In this document: positions 8,541 through 16,172 of the stretch, piece by piece | Position numbering within the stretch: the stretch's first letter is position 1 | Layout: each line of letters starts with the position of its first letter | NCBI GenBank assembly: GCA_017518935.1 | Contig: JAFWTK010000076.1 | Location: 1 to 44,758, forward strand | DNA length: 44,758 nucleotides | Direction: 5' to 3' | Source of the DNA: Prevotella sp. | GTDB taxonomy: Bacteria > Bacteroidota > Bacteroidia > Bacteroidales > Bacteroidaceae | Notes under the pieces: model-generated | Database searches by the model: none | The model's input: only the letters and a program-made list of their open reading frames with translations | Told to the model about the DNA's origin: nothing | Translations under genes and position numbers: made by a program

Positions 8541-9313
8541 TGAAAGAGAAACTAACAATCATAAAAGTTGGAGGCGCTGTCGTGGAGGACGAGGCCCAAC
8601 TCTCACAACTCCTCAGGGACTTCTCTGCCATTGAGGGCAGGAAGGTGCTGGTGCATGGGGGAGGTCGCAAGGCGACGAAGGTTGCAGAGGCTCTTGGCAT
8701 TGAGTCGAAGATGGTCAATGGCCGTCGCATCACCGATGCTGATATGCTCAGCGTAGTGACGATGGTCTATGGCGGACTGGTGAACAAAAACCTCGTGGCC
8801 CGTCTGCAGGCCAACGGTGTCAACGCCCTCGGACTGACAGGTGCTGACATCAATGTCATCCACAGTCACAAGCGCCCCATCAAGGATGGGGTTGATTTCG
8901 GATATGTGGGCGATGTAGACCAGGCTGACGGTAAGATGCTCAGTAGACTGATTGAGGAAGGCATCACCCCTGTGATGGCACCGCTGACCCATGACGGCCA
9001 GGGCAATATCCTCAATACCAATGCTGACACCATCGCCAGTGAGACTGCCAAGGCCCTCGCCCGCTATTACGATGTGACACTGATCTTCTCCTTTGAGAAG
9101 AAAGGTGTGCTCCGCCATCCGGACGATGACGACTCCGTCATCCCCACCATCACGCACGCGGACTATATTAAATATAAAGAAAACGGTACCATCAGCGGTG
9201 GTATGCTGCCCAAGATTGAGAATGCCCTTTCTGCCATCGACGCAGGGGTCAGACGGGTCATCATCACCCTCGCCACCGCCATCGACGGGCGACACGGTAC
9301 CATCATTCAATAA
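8537..9313 (+). CDS. argB: Acetylglutamate kinase (N-acyl-glutamate kinase)
   Basis: 258 aa amino-acid kinase family protein: KVGGAVVEDEAQL near the N-terminus, VHGGGRKAT substrate/nucleotide loop, NTNADTIASETA, and GVLRHPDDDDSVIP. It phosphorylates the N-acyl-glutamate intermediate of arginine biosynthesis; in some Bacteroidetes the pathway uses N-succinyl rather than N-acetyl intermediates, so the real acyl group is open. The start at 8537 gives an ATGA overlap with speA; a second ATG follows at 8540. It ends the operon at a terminator (9313-9336). Confidence 0.93.
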   Translation: MMKEKLTIIKVGGAVVEDEAQLSQLLRDFSAIEGRKVLVHGGGRKATKVAEALGIESKMVNGRRITDADMLSVVTMVYGGLVNKNLVARLQANGVNALGLTGADINVIHSHKRPIKDGVDFGYVGDVDQADGKMLSRLIEEGITPVMAPLTHDGQGNILNTNADTIASETAKALARYYDVTLIFSFEKKGVLRHPDDDDSVIPTITHADYIKYKENGTISGGMLPKIENALSAIDAGVRRVIITLATAIDGRHGTIIQ

Positions 9314-9336
9314 AAAGGCGAGGTTTTTCGCCTTTT
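9313..9336 (+). terminator. Intrinsic terminator of the topA-argB operon
   Basis: AAAAGGCGA (9313-9321) pairs with TCGCCTTTT (9328-9336) around a 6-nt loop, giving a stem followed by a short T-rich tail. It starts at the last base of the argB stop codon. Confidence 0.8.
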
Positions 9337-9380
9337 ATTGTAACTTTTCCCCATCTGAATCGTCATTAATAGTAGAGAGG

Positions 9381-9896
9381 ATGAAAAAGATCAGTTTCCG
9401 GAACGATGTCCTGCCACTGAAGAATGAACTCTTCCGACTGGCCCTCCGCATCACTCTCAACCGTGTGGAGGCAGAGGATGTTGTGCAGGAAACGCTGATC
9501 AAGGTCTGGAACAGGCGGGACCGATGGGAAGAACTCGACTCCATGGAAGCCTTCTGCCTCACCATCTGCCGGAATATCGCCATCGACAAGATGCGAAAGA
9601 TGGAGAACCAGAACCAGAGCCTGGCAGACGAGCACGATGCTCCCGACCAGAGTTACGCCTCCAATCCCGAGGAGCAGGCCATGCAGCAGGACAGGATCCA
9701 ACTGGTACGCCGCCTCATCGACAACCTGCCTGAGAAGCAACGGAGCGTCATGCAACTGCGCGACATCGAAGGCAAAAGTTACAAAGAGATTGCCCAGATA
9801 CTGGACATCAGCGAGGAACAGGTGAAAATCAACATCTTCCGAGCCCGCCAGACCATCAGGCAGAAATTTATTGAAACAGAGCAATATGGACTATAA
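9381..9896 (+). CDS. ECF-type RNA polymerase sigma factor
   Basis: 171 aa. Region 2 is seen in LKNELFRLALRITLNRVEAEDVVQETLIKVWNRRDRW with the typical DVVQETLIKVW, and region 4 in LIDNLPEKQRSVMQLRDIEGKSYKEIAQILDISEEQVKINIFRARQTIR, a clear helix-turn-helix. The start at 9381 (MKKISFRND) is chosen over a much longer frame opening back into argB, because it follows the argB terminator and fits the family length. The next gene overlaps its end by 11 nt and encodes a single-span membrane protein, an arrangement typical of sigma/anti-sigma pairs. No convincing -7 box precedes it; TAACTTTT at about 9340 has one mismatch. Confidence 0.92.
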   Translation: MKKISFRNDVLPLKNELFRLALRITLNRVEAEDVVQETLIKVWNRRDRWEELDSMEAFCLTICRNIAIDKMRKMENQNQSLADEHDAPDQSYASNPEEQAMQQDRIQLVRRLIDNLPEKQRSVMQLRDIEGKSYKEIAQILDISEEQVKINIFRARQTIRQKFIETEQYGL

Positions 9897-10365
9897 GTAT
9901 ATCGAACAACTCTTGGAGCGCTACTGGCAGGGAGAGACCACCCTGCAAGAGGAAGCCATCCTCCGCAATTTCTTCAGCCAGCCAGAAGCCAAAGATATTC
10001 CGGAATCACTTCGGAAGTTCCAGGCTCTCTTCACCCTTGAGAAAGAAGAGCCACTGGGCGATGACTTTGATGAACGTATGCTCGGGATGATCAAGGAAGA
10101 GGAACAGCCAAAGGCAAAGATTGTCACGCTGACCAGTCGGTTGATGCCGCTCTTCAAGGCCGCTGCCATTGTGGCCATCATCCTGACACTGGGTAATGCT
10201 GCACAGGCACCCTGGAACTACGGGTGGGACGACCCGAAGGACGAATATGCCAAGTTCCACCAGCAGAACGCTGACTCTGTCAACCTGCTGAACCCCATCC
10301 AGGCAGAGAATGTCAACGACAGTGCATTGGTTCCCAAGCCGGAGACACCCCAGTATATTGAGTAG
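9886..10365 (+). CDS. Small single-span membrane protein, putative anti-sigma partner
   Basis: 159 aa. The N-terminal ~85 residues are acidic and soluble (MDYKYIEQLLERYWQGETTL, with FFSQPEAKDIPESLRKFQAL later). One transmembrane helix lies at about residues 87-107 (LMPLFKAAAIVAIILTLGN), followed by a short external tail. It overlaps the sigma gene by 11 nt. The layout (cytosolic N-part, one span, coupled to an ECF sigma) suggests an anti-sigma factor, but there is no recognisable FecR or ZAS zinc motif. The start at 9886 is chosen over a TTG five codons earlier. Function is inferred from context only. Confidence 0.72.
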   Translation: MDYKYIEQLLERYWQGETTLQEEAILRNFFSQPEAKDIPESLRKFQALFTLEKEEPLGDDFDERMLGMIKEEEQPKAKIVTLTSRLMPLFKAAAIVAIILTLGNAAQAPWNYGWDDPKDEYAKFHQQNADSVNLLNPIQAENVNDSALVPKPETPQYIE

Positions 10366-10407
10366 ATTATTTTTCTATGCTTTTCTATACCATAACACAA
10401 AACAAGA

Positions 10408-10425
10408 TGAAACTGTGAAGTTTCA
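10408..10425 (+). terminator. Weak terminator-like hairpin after the sigma/anti-sigma genes
   Basis: TGAAACT (10408-10414) and AGTTTCA (10419-10425) form a 7-bp stem with a 4-nt loop, followed by a T-rich stretch. The stem is A+T-rich, so efficiency would be low. Confidence 0.4.
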
Positions 10426-10464
10426 ATTCTCTCAAATTTTTCATAACATACTAAAGAAGAAGAA

Positions 10465-10493
10465 TGGGCTGCGCCGAGACATCGGGCAGCCCA
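10465..10493 (-). terminator. Intrinsic terminator of the ribF-CPBP operon
   Basis: TGGGCTGC (10465-10472) pairs with GCAGCCCA (10486-10493); an inner CCGA/TCGG stem extends it to 12 bp with one bulged base. On the minus strand the hairpin is followed by a T-rich TTCTTCTTCTTT tail, so it best serves the minus-strand CPBP gene. Confidence 0.7.
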
Positions 10494-10514
10494 CTTCGTT
10501 TCTGTCAGAACCAA

Positions 10515-11273
10515 CTATTTCTGCATCCTCAGATTCAACTGGTAGATGGATGGTATCAGGATACATAATGAGAAAGCGACAGCCATCAGCACCGCCTGTT
10601 GGCTTCCAAAAAAGTCTGTCGTTTTCAGGTCCGGATCCGGGTAGAAGGCCATCAGCACGTAGGCGATGGTGTTGTTCACCCAGTGATACACCACCCCTGG
10701 TACGATACTGTCCGTCCGGTAGTACATCCATCCCAGCAAGATACCGATCAGGAAGGCATGAGGCATCTGTGCCGGATTCATGTGGATGGCGGAGAACATC
10801 AAGGCAGAGATGATGATCCCCACCCACGGATTGCTCTTCCAGCGTAACAAGGCACGGAGGATAGCCCCACGAAACACCAACTCTTCCACTAACGGTGCCA
10901 GCAGACCGACGATGAAATAACCGAAGCGGTTGTTCATGATCAGTTCAAACTCCTTTTCCGCATAGTTGGGCAGTTCCGGCATCAGTTCCTGCAGATAGGC
11001 AGAGGGAATGATGGCTCCGAAGGCAGCAAGGACGCACCAGAAGAGTACCGTCCAAGGACGTGTCCGTACCCAGTGTCTGGACACCTCAGCCCATTTCAGT
11101 AACAGAAACAGCACCAGCGTGGTTACATCCGCCAATGCCGTCGTGAGAATCAGGCCTGTGGCATCCACTTTCGTTCCCTGTCCCTTCATCAGGATATAGA
11201 CAGCCATCACAATGCCGCCTGCCACCAACTGGATACCCACAAACACCAACAGATAAATCAATGCCCTCTTCAT
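10515..11273 (-). CDS. CPBP-family intramembrane glutamic endopeptidase
   Basis: 252 aa with about seven hydrophobic helices. It carries the CPBP (ABI/Rce1-like) motifs: EELVFRG at residues 130-136, a histidine in FSAIHMNP at about 164, and YHWVNN near 207, which together form the proposed active site. The family includes proteases and proteins of unclear target; the substrate here is unknown. It starts 9 nt after the ribF stop on the same strand, so it is very likely in an operon with ribF, though no functional link is evident. A strong hairpin follows the stop. Confidence 0.9.
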   Translation of the reverse strand: MKRALIYLLVFVGIQLVAGGIVMAVYILMKGQGTKVDATGLILTTALADVTTLVLFLLLKWAEVSRHWVRTRPWTVLFWCVLAAFGAIIPSAYLQELMPELPNYAEKEFELIMNNRFGYFIVGLLAPLVEELVFRGAILRALLRWKSNPWVGIIISALMFSAIHMNPAQMPHAFLIGILLGWMYYRTDSIVPGVVYHWVNNTIAYVLMAFYPDPDLKTTDFFGSQQAVLMAVAFSLCILIPSIYQLNLRMQK

Positions 11274-11282
11274 ATTTCTTCT

Positions 11283-12236
11283 TTACCTTTTTAATATTTC
11301 TATCACCTTGGCCCGGTCAGCCTTCAACTGTTTCACCAATGCCTCAGGACTGTCAAACCGTCGTTCTGAGCGCAGCCTGGATACAAACTCCACGGTGAGC
11401 ATCTGTCCATACACATCTCCCACCTTATTCAATATATGTACCTCCAGTGTCTGCGAGTGTCCTTGAAAGGTAGGCCGTGTACCGATATTCATCATCGCAG
11501 GCATCCTCTGTTCAGCCGGATTGGTAATCCCGCTGCCAAGGATGGCCCAGACAGCATAGACTCCCGGAGCAGGGATGACTTTATTGGGGTTGTCCACCGC
11601 CAGGTTGGCTGTCGGGAAACCAATCTCATGGCCAATATGCTCGCCCGCCACCACATGGCCTGTCAGAGCATAGGGACGCGTCAGACTATCCTGCATCCTT
11701 TCCACCTTGCCCTCCTGTAGCAACTGGCGGATGGCTGAGGAACTGACTGCCTCGTCGGTACCCGGAAACACAGCCTCATCGCCTCGCAGCACCTCCATAC
11801 CCAGCGCCTTCCCGTAACGCACATAATCATCGAAACCCTCCGTGCGATTCTTTCCGAAGCGGTTGTCATAACCCGTCACCAATACCTGCACACCCAGTTG
11901 TTCACAAAGCACCTGCTGCATAAACGCCTGAGCCGTCAATGCGGCCAGTTCCTTTGTAAACGGGAGCACCACCAGATGATCTACTCCCAATGCTGCTATC
12001 AGTTGCTCTTTCTCTTCAAGCGTAGAAAGCAACTGCGGACGGTAGTCTGGATCGAACAACTCACGTGGCTGACGGTCGAAGGTGACCACCACCGAAGGCA
12101 GGCCCATCTCCTCTGCTTTCCGCAGCACCGTGCTGATGAGCAACTGATGCCCCAGATGCACGCCATCGAAGCATCCGAGGGTTGCCACACAGCCCCCTTT
12201 AAGCCTCATACCTTCCCGCAAGTTGGTCGTTTTCAT
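11283..12236 (-). CDS. ribF: Bifunctional riboflavin kinase / FAD synthetase
   Basis: About 317 aa. The N-terminal nucleotidyltransferase domain (FAD synthetase) shows VATLGCFDGVHLGHQLLI and the TGYDNRFGKNRTEG and SSSAIRQLLQEG motifs; the C-terminal flavokinase domain shows GHVVAGEHIGHEIGFPTANL, APGVYAVWA and MNIGTRPTF. It makes FMN and FAD from riboflavin. The start MKTTNLREG at 12236 is preferred to a site four codons upstream. A possible -7 box on this strand (12285-12278) overlaps the divergent tRNA promoter. CPBP follows in the same operon. Confidence 0.95.
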   Translation of the reverse strand: MKTTNLREGMRLKGGCVATLGCFDGVHLGHQLLISTVLRKAEEMGLPSVVVTFDRQPRELFDPDYRPQLLSTLEEKEQLIAALGVDHLVVLPFTKELAALTAQAFMQQVLCEQLGVQVLVTGYDNRFGKNRTEGFDDYVRYGKALGMEVLRGDEAVFPGTDEAVSSSAIRQLLQEGKVERMQDSLTRPYALTGHVVAGEHIGHEIGFPTANLAVDNPNKVIPAPGVYAVWAILGSGITNPAEQRMPAMMNIGTRPTFQGHSQTLEVHILNKVGDVYGQMLTVEFVSRLRSERRFDSPEALVKQLKADRAKVIEILKR

Positions 12237-12264
12237 CAAAATAATCACAATTTTACAAAAAACA

Positions 12265-12296
12265 TTTGGCGTTTCCCCAAAAATAATGTACCTTTG
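12265..12296 (+). promoter_or_regulatory. tRNA promoter (-33/-7)
   Basis: TTTG at 12265-12268 and TACCTTTG at 12289-12296 are separated by exactly 20 nt, a full match to the Bacteroidetes housekeeping promoter. The tRNA starts 33 nt after the box. Confidence 0.8.
12278..12285 (-). promoter_or_regulatory. Possible ribF promoter -7 box
   Basis: TATTTTTG on the minus strand fits TAnnTTTG and lies 41 nt before the ribF start. It sits inside the -33/-7 gap of the tRNA promoter. No -33 match at the right distance. Confidence 0.4.
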
Positions 12297-12329
12297 CAGC
12301 CGGATTCAGCCAAATGGCATAAAATCCTC

Positions 12330-12403
12330 GGACTTGTAGCTCAGTTGGTCAGAGCAACAGACTCATAATCTGGAGGTCGTAGGTTCAAGCCCTACCTGGT
12401 CCA
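12330..12403 (+). tRNA. tRNA with CAU anticodon (elongator Met, or Ile2 before lysidine modification)
   Basis: A 74-nt cloverleaf: acceptor GGACTTG with CTGGTCC (one T-T mismatch), D-arm AGCTCAGTTGGTCAGAGC, anticodon loop CTCATAA, T-arm GTAGG-TTCAAGC-CCTAC, discriminator A. The 3' CCA is not encoded. CAU anticodon and G1-C72 rule for an elongator tRNA; Met versus Ile2 cannot be settled by eye. It has its own promoter at 12265-12296 and faces the minus-strand lruC gene 10 nt away. Confidence 0.93.
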
Positions 12404-12412
12404 CTTCCCCCT

Positions 12413-13726
12413 TTACCATACTTGGTTTGCGGTCGGATACTGATACCAGTCGAGGCAGTTTCTGCTATCCTCCACCCATTCGCCAAACGAATGGCCAAGT
12501 GTCATATAGGCACCGAACATGGCCGGGGTACCATCCTCCGTCCGTTTTCTGAAACCGATCTGACTGCCCTCCAACGGGTATTGGAAGTATTTTGTCGGTA
12601 TCTTCAATGCCCAGGGAACATCCTTGAAATCCACGTTATCCTCATAGTTATAAAGCGTCTGTGCCTTCTTGAACTCATCCATATGCGTTTCAATCCTGTT
12701 CGACATATAGTAGGTGATGATAAAGGGGTCTATCATCTCCTGAGTGAGATTGTTCAGACCGCTCTCATTCTTGAAGGTGACGGTAAAATCGACCGTCTTG
12801 GTATAAGTCTGGTCATAGGGGTCGGAGAACGACCTCATCACGTTGTATTTCATACGTTTAAATTCATCGTTGACCGTCTCGATATCGTCACCCATGGCCC
12901 AATGGGCATCCACGAACAGGTTGATGACAGCCTCGCCATACCCTTTCTTTCCGTTGCCATTTCTACCTTCCAGGAGGATATCGTCATTGTGAATCAGGCC
13001 GTACGACAGTTGTGGCACATTCTCATTCAGCGTCTTGCCGTCCTTGGCCACTACACTCTCAATATCCATATAGCGATAGCCCACCAGACGGAGGGCACCT
13101 GCGATCTGTCCTGAGGCTCCGACCGCCGCCAGTGTCACATGGATATCCATCTGCTTCTGCCCCGTCCGCTCCAGACCGATACGCATCACCAGGTCGTTGA
13201 AGTCATAGTCGCCTGGTTCTGGGTAGTTCTCCTCATAGCAGTAGGTATAGGCCATGACATTCGGTATTGCCAGACGAGGTTTCTGCTTCCTGGCTATCGG
13301 ATTAGAGAAGTCCACAGAATGCTCTGTCGGACTGAAACTGGTCACGGTGTAGGTGCCGTCATTGTCAACCAGAGCCGCATAGAGTGTCGTCAGAATCAAA
13401 GGCACGGAGACAGACAATGTCACCTGCTGTCCATCCTTCACGAAGGTACGAGCCATTAGTTCCGCATTCGTAGATGTCACAGGGTTCTCACTATATATCT
13501 CCAACTTCTTGGCCCCCACGTTCGCATTCACGGAAAACTGATACGAACGGCTTGTGGCCAGTTGCCACGTATGACTCTGATCCACACTGTCTACTGGCGA
13601 AACATATTTCCTGTATTTCGTGTACTTCTCTTTGTCGTATTCTATCTCTTTGCTACAAGAAATGGTGCCAAATACCATCACTGCGGCCATCACAAGCACT
13701 GATTGATTGAAAAACCTCAACTTCAT
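12413..13726 (-). CDS. LruC-domain lipoprotein (LruC protein 1)
   Basis: 437 aa. Signal peptide with lipobox TISC (Cys24) followed by SKEIEYDKE, an acidic start suited to surface export. An N-terminal region contains VDSVDQSHTWQLA, a variant of the DQxWxF motif found in the three paralogs downstream. Residues 173-178 are DYDFND in EPGDYDFNDLVM, the hallmark of the LruC/DUF4842 domain; the C-terminus has ALKIPTKYF and the aromatic-rich FGEWVEDSRNCLDW. Function of the domain is unknown; the Asp-rich motif looks like a metal (calcium) site, which is inference. ATG at 13726 is chosen over TTG at 13732. It is divergent from LruC protein 2. Confidence 0.82.
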   Translation of the reverse strand: MKLRFFNQSVLVMAAVMVFGTISCSKEIEYDKEKYTKYRKYVSPVDSVDQSHTWQLATSRSYQFSVNANVGAKKLEIYSENPVTSTNAELMARTFVKDGQQVTLSVSVPLILTTLYAALVDNDGTYTVTSFSPTEHSVDFSNPIARKQKPRLAIPNVMAYTYCYEENYPEPGDYDFNDLVMRIGLERTGQKQMDIHVTLAAVGASGQIAGALRLVGYRYMDIESVVAKDGKTLNENVPQLSYGLIHNDDILLEGRNGNGKKGYGEAVINLFVDAHWAMGDDIETVNDEFKRMKYNVMRSFSDPYDQTYTKTVDFTVTFKNESGLNNLTQEMIDPFIITYYMSNRIETHMDEFKKAQTLYNYEDNVDFKDVPWALKIPTKYFQYPLEGSQIGFRKRTEDGTPAMFGAYMTLGHSFGEWVEDSRNCLDWYQYPTANQVW

Positions 13727-13896
13727 AGACAAAAACGTTTATTTTGCCGACAAAATTACTAATTTTATCGCTAAAGTGCCACAAAATTAGTCCCGTTTTA
13801 AAGTATTTAACAATAAAAATGATGTAACTTATGGAAAATATAGTAATTTTGCACCATCAATTGACATTTAGTTACGTAACACTCTATTAAAATCTT
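13727..13896. promoter_or_regulatory. Divergent promoter region between two lruC genes
   Basis: Exact -7 boxes point both ways: TAATTTTG on the minus strand at 13758-13751 (and again at 13789-13782), and on the plus strand at 13844-13851. A perfect 10-bp palindrome, GTTACGTAAC, lies at 13871-13880 in the plus-strand leader. Shared control of the two genes is inference. Confidence 0.55.
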
Positions 13897-16143
13897 ATGA
13901 AGATGAAAAAGTATTTGATAACAGGAGCATTGGCTCTCGTCGCCTGCGCAACCCTTACCAGTTGTCATAGCGATGATGAACTCTCCGGATCCCTTATAGA
14001 GCAGAAACTGAAGGCCTATGAGCAGGTGTTCGAAGAGGAGTTCGGCAAAGTCAACCCGAACCAAGACTGGGGATTCGGCACGGCCAAGGTATCGACCAGA
14101 ACACGTGCTACTGGTGAATTTGCTGATTATGTAGGTGCCTATCCTGATGCCAATATGTGGACATCAAAGGGTTTCTTGGCTCCCCCGCCTTTGACGAGGT
14201 CACAGCATCTGCGTGCACAGTACTACTTCCAGATGAATCACATTACCGAGCCTAACCGTCCCGACTACGGTCAGATAGACTTCTTTATGCAGCAAGTCTA
14301 TGACGGTGGTGATGATCCTATGCCAGGAAAGTCGCTTGAGAAATATCCTTCAGCGGACTACACGCCAGAGAGCAACAACTATATTACCAGTGGTGAACAC
14401 ATGGACCACCTAACTTGCGGTCCTGATCATACCCACACCTACAATTTCAATAACGGTAACTGCAGCACCAACCCCAATGTGGCTGACCGTGACCAGACGG
14501 ATGTGAACAACACTGACCAGCAGCACGCTGACGAGATTCAGTTGATGCTGAACACCAAGACCAGTTGCTTCGGCTATGCCAACAGCGATGCCAGTTACGT
14601 TCGCGATGACCGATGGACACTTGTCAGTGCTGCAGATATTGATTATTTTTGCGACCACGATGCAGGCTTCCAAGATTGGTTGAAAGAAAGACTCGGCAAT
14701 GAAGAAGATGTGAAGTGTGATGACGAATATCATCGTGACTACATCGGCTTTGACTTCGATATGCTGCCTGACGAGACAGTATTTGCTGGTGTAGAGCAAT
14801 GGAAAAATGGTGATGCCTCAAACGGTTGGCAGAGAATTTATCTGGGTAAAAACTATGCCACCACCGACTATTATCGCTATGAACTATATGGACCAACATA
14901 TCATTACCTGTCTGCTAACGGTAATCAGTACTGTGGTGAATCACAGACGATTGATCCAGAGCCCGATCAGGAAAGAGCCCTTCAACTGATTAGTCAAGGC
15001 TGGCTCCCCGCTTCTGGCAGTGCCGACAAGAGATGGATAAAGGTTGGCGGCTGTAACGACGGGTATTTTAGCGACTGGATTGTTACTTTTATGCCTTCAG
15101 ACGCTGGAAGGCTGCCTGAAACCATCACCATCCCCATCGAGCCAGGAACTACTTCAGGTTACACACAGCGTACCTATAGACAACTCCGCTATAGAACTGA
15201 TCTTATCCAAAATGGCCGAATCTTGTGTGAGGACCTTGGAACATCAAGCATCAGTGATATCGACTTCAACGACATCGTATTTGATGCGTGGATGTATCAT
15301 ATCGTTCCTGAGGTCAGAACAAAGGTCGTAAAGTTGGAAAATAATAGCGAGACTGTTTTACAAGACTGGAGTGAATGGGATGATAGTGATCCCGACTATG
15401 CCGACCTCGGCTATTACACAACTGATGTCTATCTGCTTGCTGGCGGTGGCACCATTCCCGCTACTGTGGGTGGTGTTTCCTTCAAGAACGCTCTCGGAAC
15501 TGACACCCCATTCCTTGTCAATACCGTTGACGATCGCGACAAATCCAATATCAAGCGCTATGGCAACCCATACGACAATACGATAGGATGGCATCAGCCT
15601 AAGGATCTTAAAGATATGCGTAATATCGAGTCACTTAACGATATTGAGGTTGTTGTCCTGTACAACAACGCCCCAGTACCGCTTACGTCAGAAGTGGGTG
15701 AGGTTCCTCACAAGATCTGCGTTCCCATCGGCACCAAGTGGCCATACGAACGTATCGTGGTTAACGAGGCATACGATTTCAACGATTATGTTAAGAACGG
15801 CTCTTCCATTAGTTATGAAGGTGAAAACGCTATACCTATTCTTAATTCGAATGACGAGGTGGTTGGCTATTACCTTGATGAGAGAGAAAGAACAGATGAG
15901 GACGGAAACAATATTTGGACAAAGAATCCAACCGAAGCACAGAAGGACAGCCGTTACCACGGTGATATCACTGAGGATACCGATATTACAGGTGTTCCAT
16001 ACAAAGACAGTGCCCGAGTTATAGAAGGAGAGGGTAGATACACGACTCCGGAAGACCTTCAATACGAAGAAGAAGCAGTTAGCGGTGAGATCACTGGTGG
16101 CTATCAGAACGATGATCCCGTACTCATACGTAGAAGACATTAA
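13897..16143 (+). CDS. LruC-domain lipoprotein (LruC protein 2)
   Basis: 748 aa. Begins MKMKKYLITGALALVACATL with lipobox LTSC, then HSDDE, an acidic signal like those that send Bacteroidetes lipoproteins to the cell surface. A helical N-terminal module (KLKAYEQVFEEEFGKVNPNQ then DWGFG) matches that of LruC proteins 3 and 4. The central part has LMLNTKTSCFGYANSDASY and YIGFDFDML, also shared with LruC protein 3. The LruC motif is DIDFNDIVFD at residues 454-463. The C-terminal 110 residues are a charged extension absent from its paralogs. The next gene follows after 29 nt, so the two are probably cotranscribed. Role: probably a surface adhesin or binding protein; unproven. Confidence 0.8.
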   Translation: MKMKKYLITGALALVACATLTSCHSDDELSGSLIEQKLKAYEQVFEEEFGKVNPNQDWGFGTAKVSTRTRATGEFADYVGAYPDANMWTSKGFLAPPPLTRSQHLRAQYYFQMNHITEPNRPDYGQIDFFMQQVYDGGDDPMPGKSLEKYPSADYTPESNNYITSGEHMDHLTCGPDHTHTYNFNNGNCSTNPNVADRDQTDVNNTDQQHADEIQLMLNTKTSCFGYANSDASYVRDDRWTLVSAADIDYFCDHDAGFQDWLKERLGNEEDVKCDDEYHRDYIGFDFDMLPDETVFAGVEQWKNGDASNGWQRIYLGKNYATTDYYRYELYGPTYHYLSANGNQYCGESQTIDPEPDQERALQLISQGWLPASGSADKRWIKVGGCNDGYFSDWIVTFMPSDAGRLPETITIPIEPGTTSGYTQRTYRQLRYRTDLIQNGRILCEDLGTSSISDIDFNDIVFDAWMYHIVPEVRTKVVKLENNSETVLQDWSEWDDSDPDYADLGYYTTDVYLLAGGGTIPATVGGVSFKNALGTDTPFLVNTVDDRDKSNIKRYGNPYDNTIGWHQPKDLKDMRNIESLNDIEVVVLYNNAPVPLTSEVGEVPHKICVPIGTKWPYERIVVNEAYDFNDYVKNGSSISYEGENAIPILNSNDEVVGYYLDERERTDEDGNNIWTKNPTEAQKDSRYHGDITEDTDITGVPYKDSARVIEGEGRYTTPEDLQYEEEAVSGEITGGYQNDDPVLIRRRH

Positions 16144-16172
16144 TGTTTAACTCCTAAAATGAGAACAAAGAT

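Noticed and set aside
7713-8558. 281-codon minus-strand ORF opposite speA/argB
   Set aside because: Antisense shadow; composition of the peptide is not protein-like and speA is unambiguous.
9093-9380. N-terminal extension of the sigma factor back into argB
   Set aside because: It would cross the argB terminator and lengthen a standard ECF sigma by 96 residues with no domain.
12330-12403. tRNA as an attachment site for an integrated element covering the lruC cluster
   Set aside because: No second copy of the tRNA 3' end was seen in the window, and there is no integrase.
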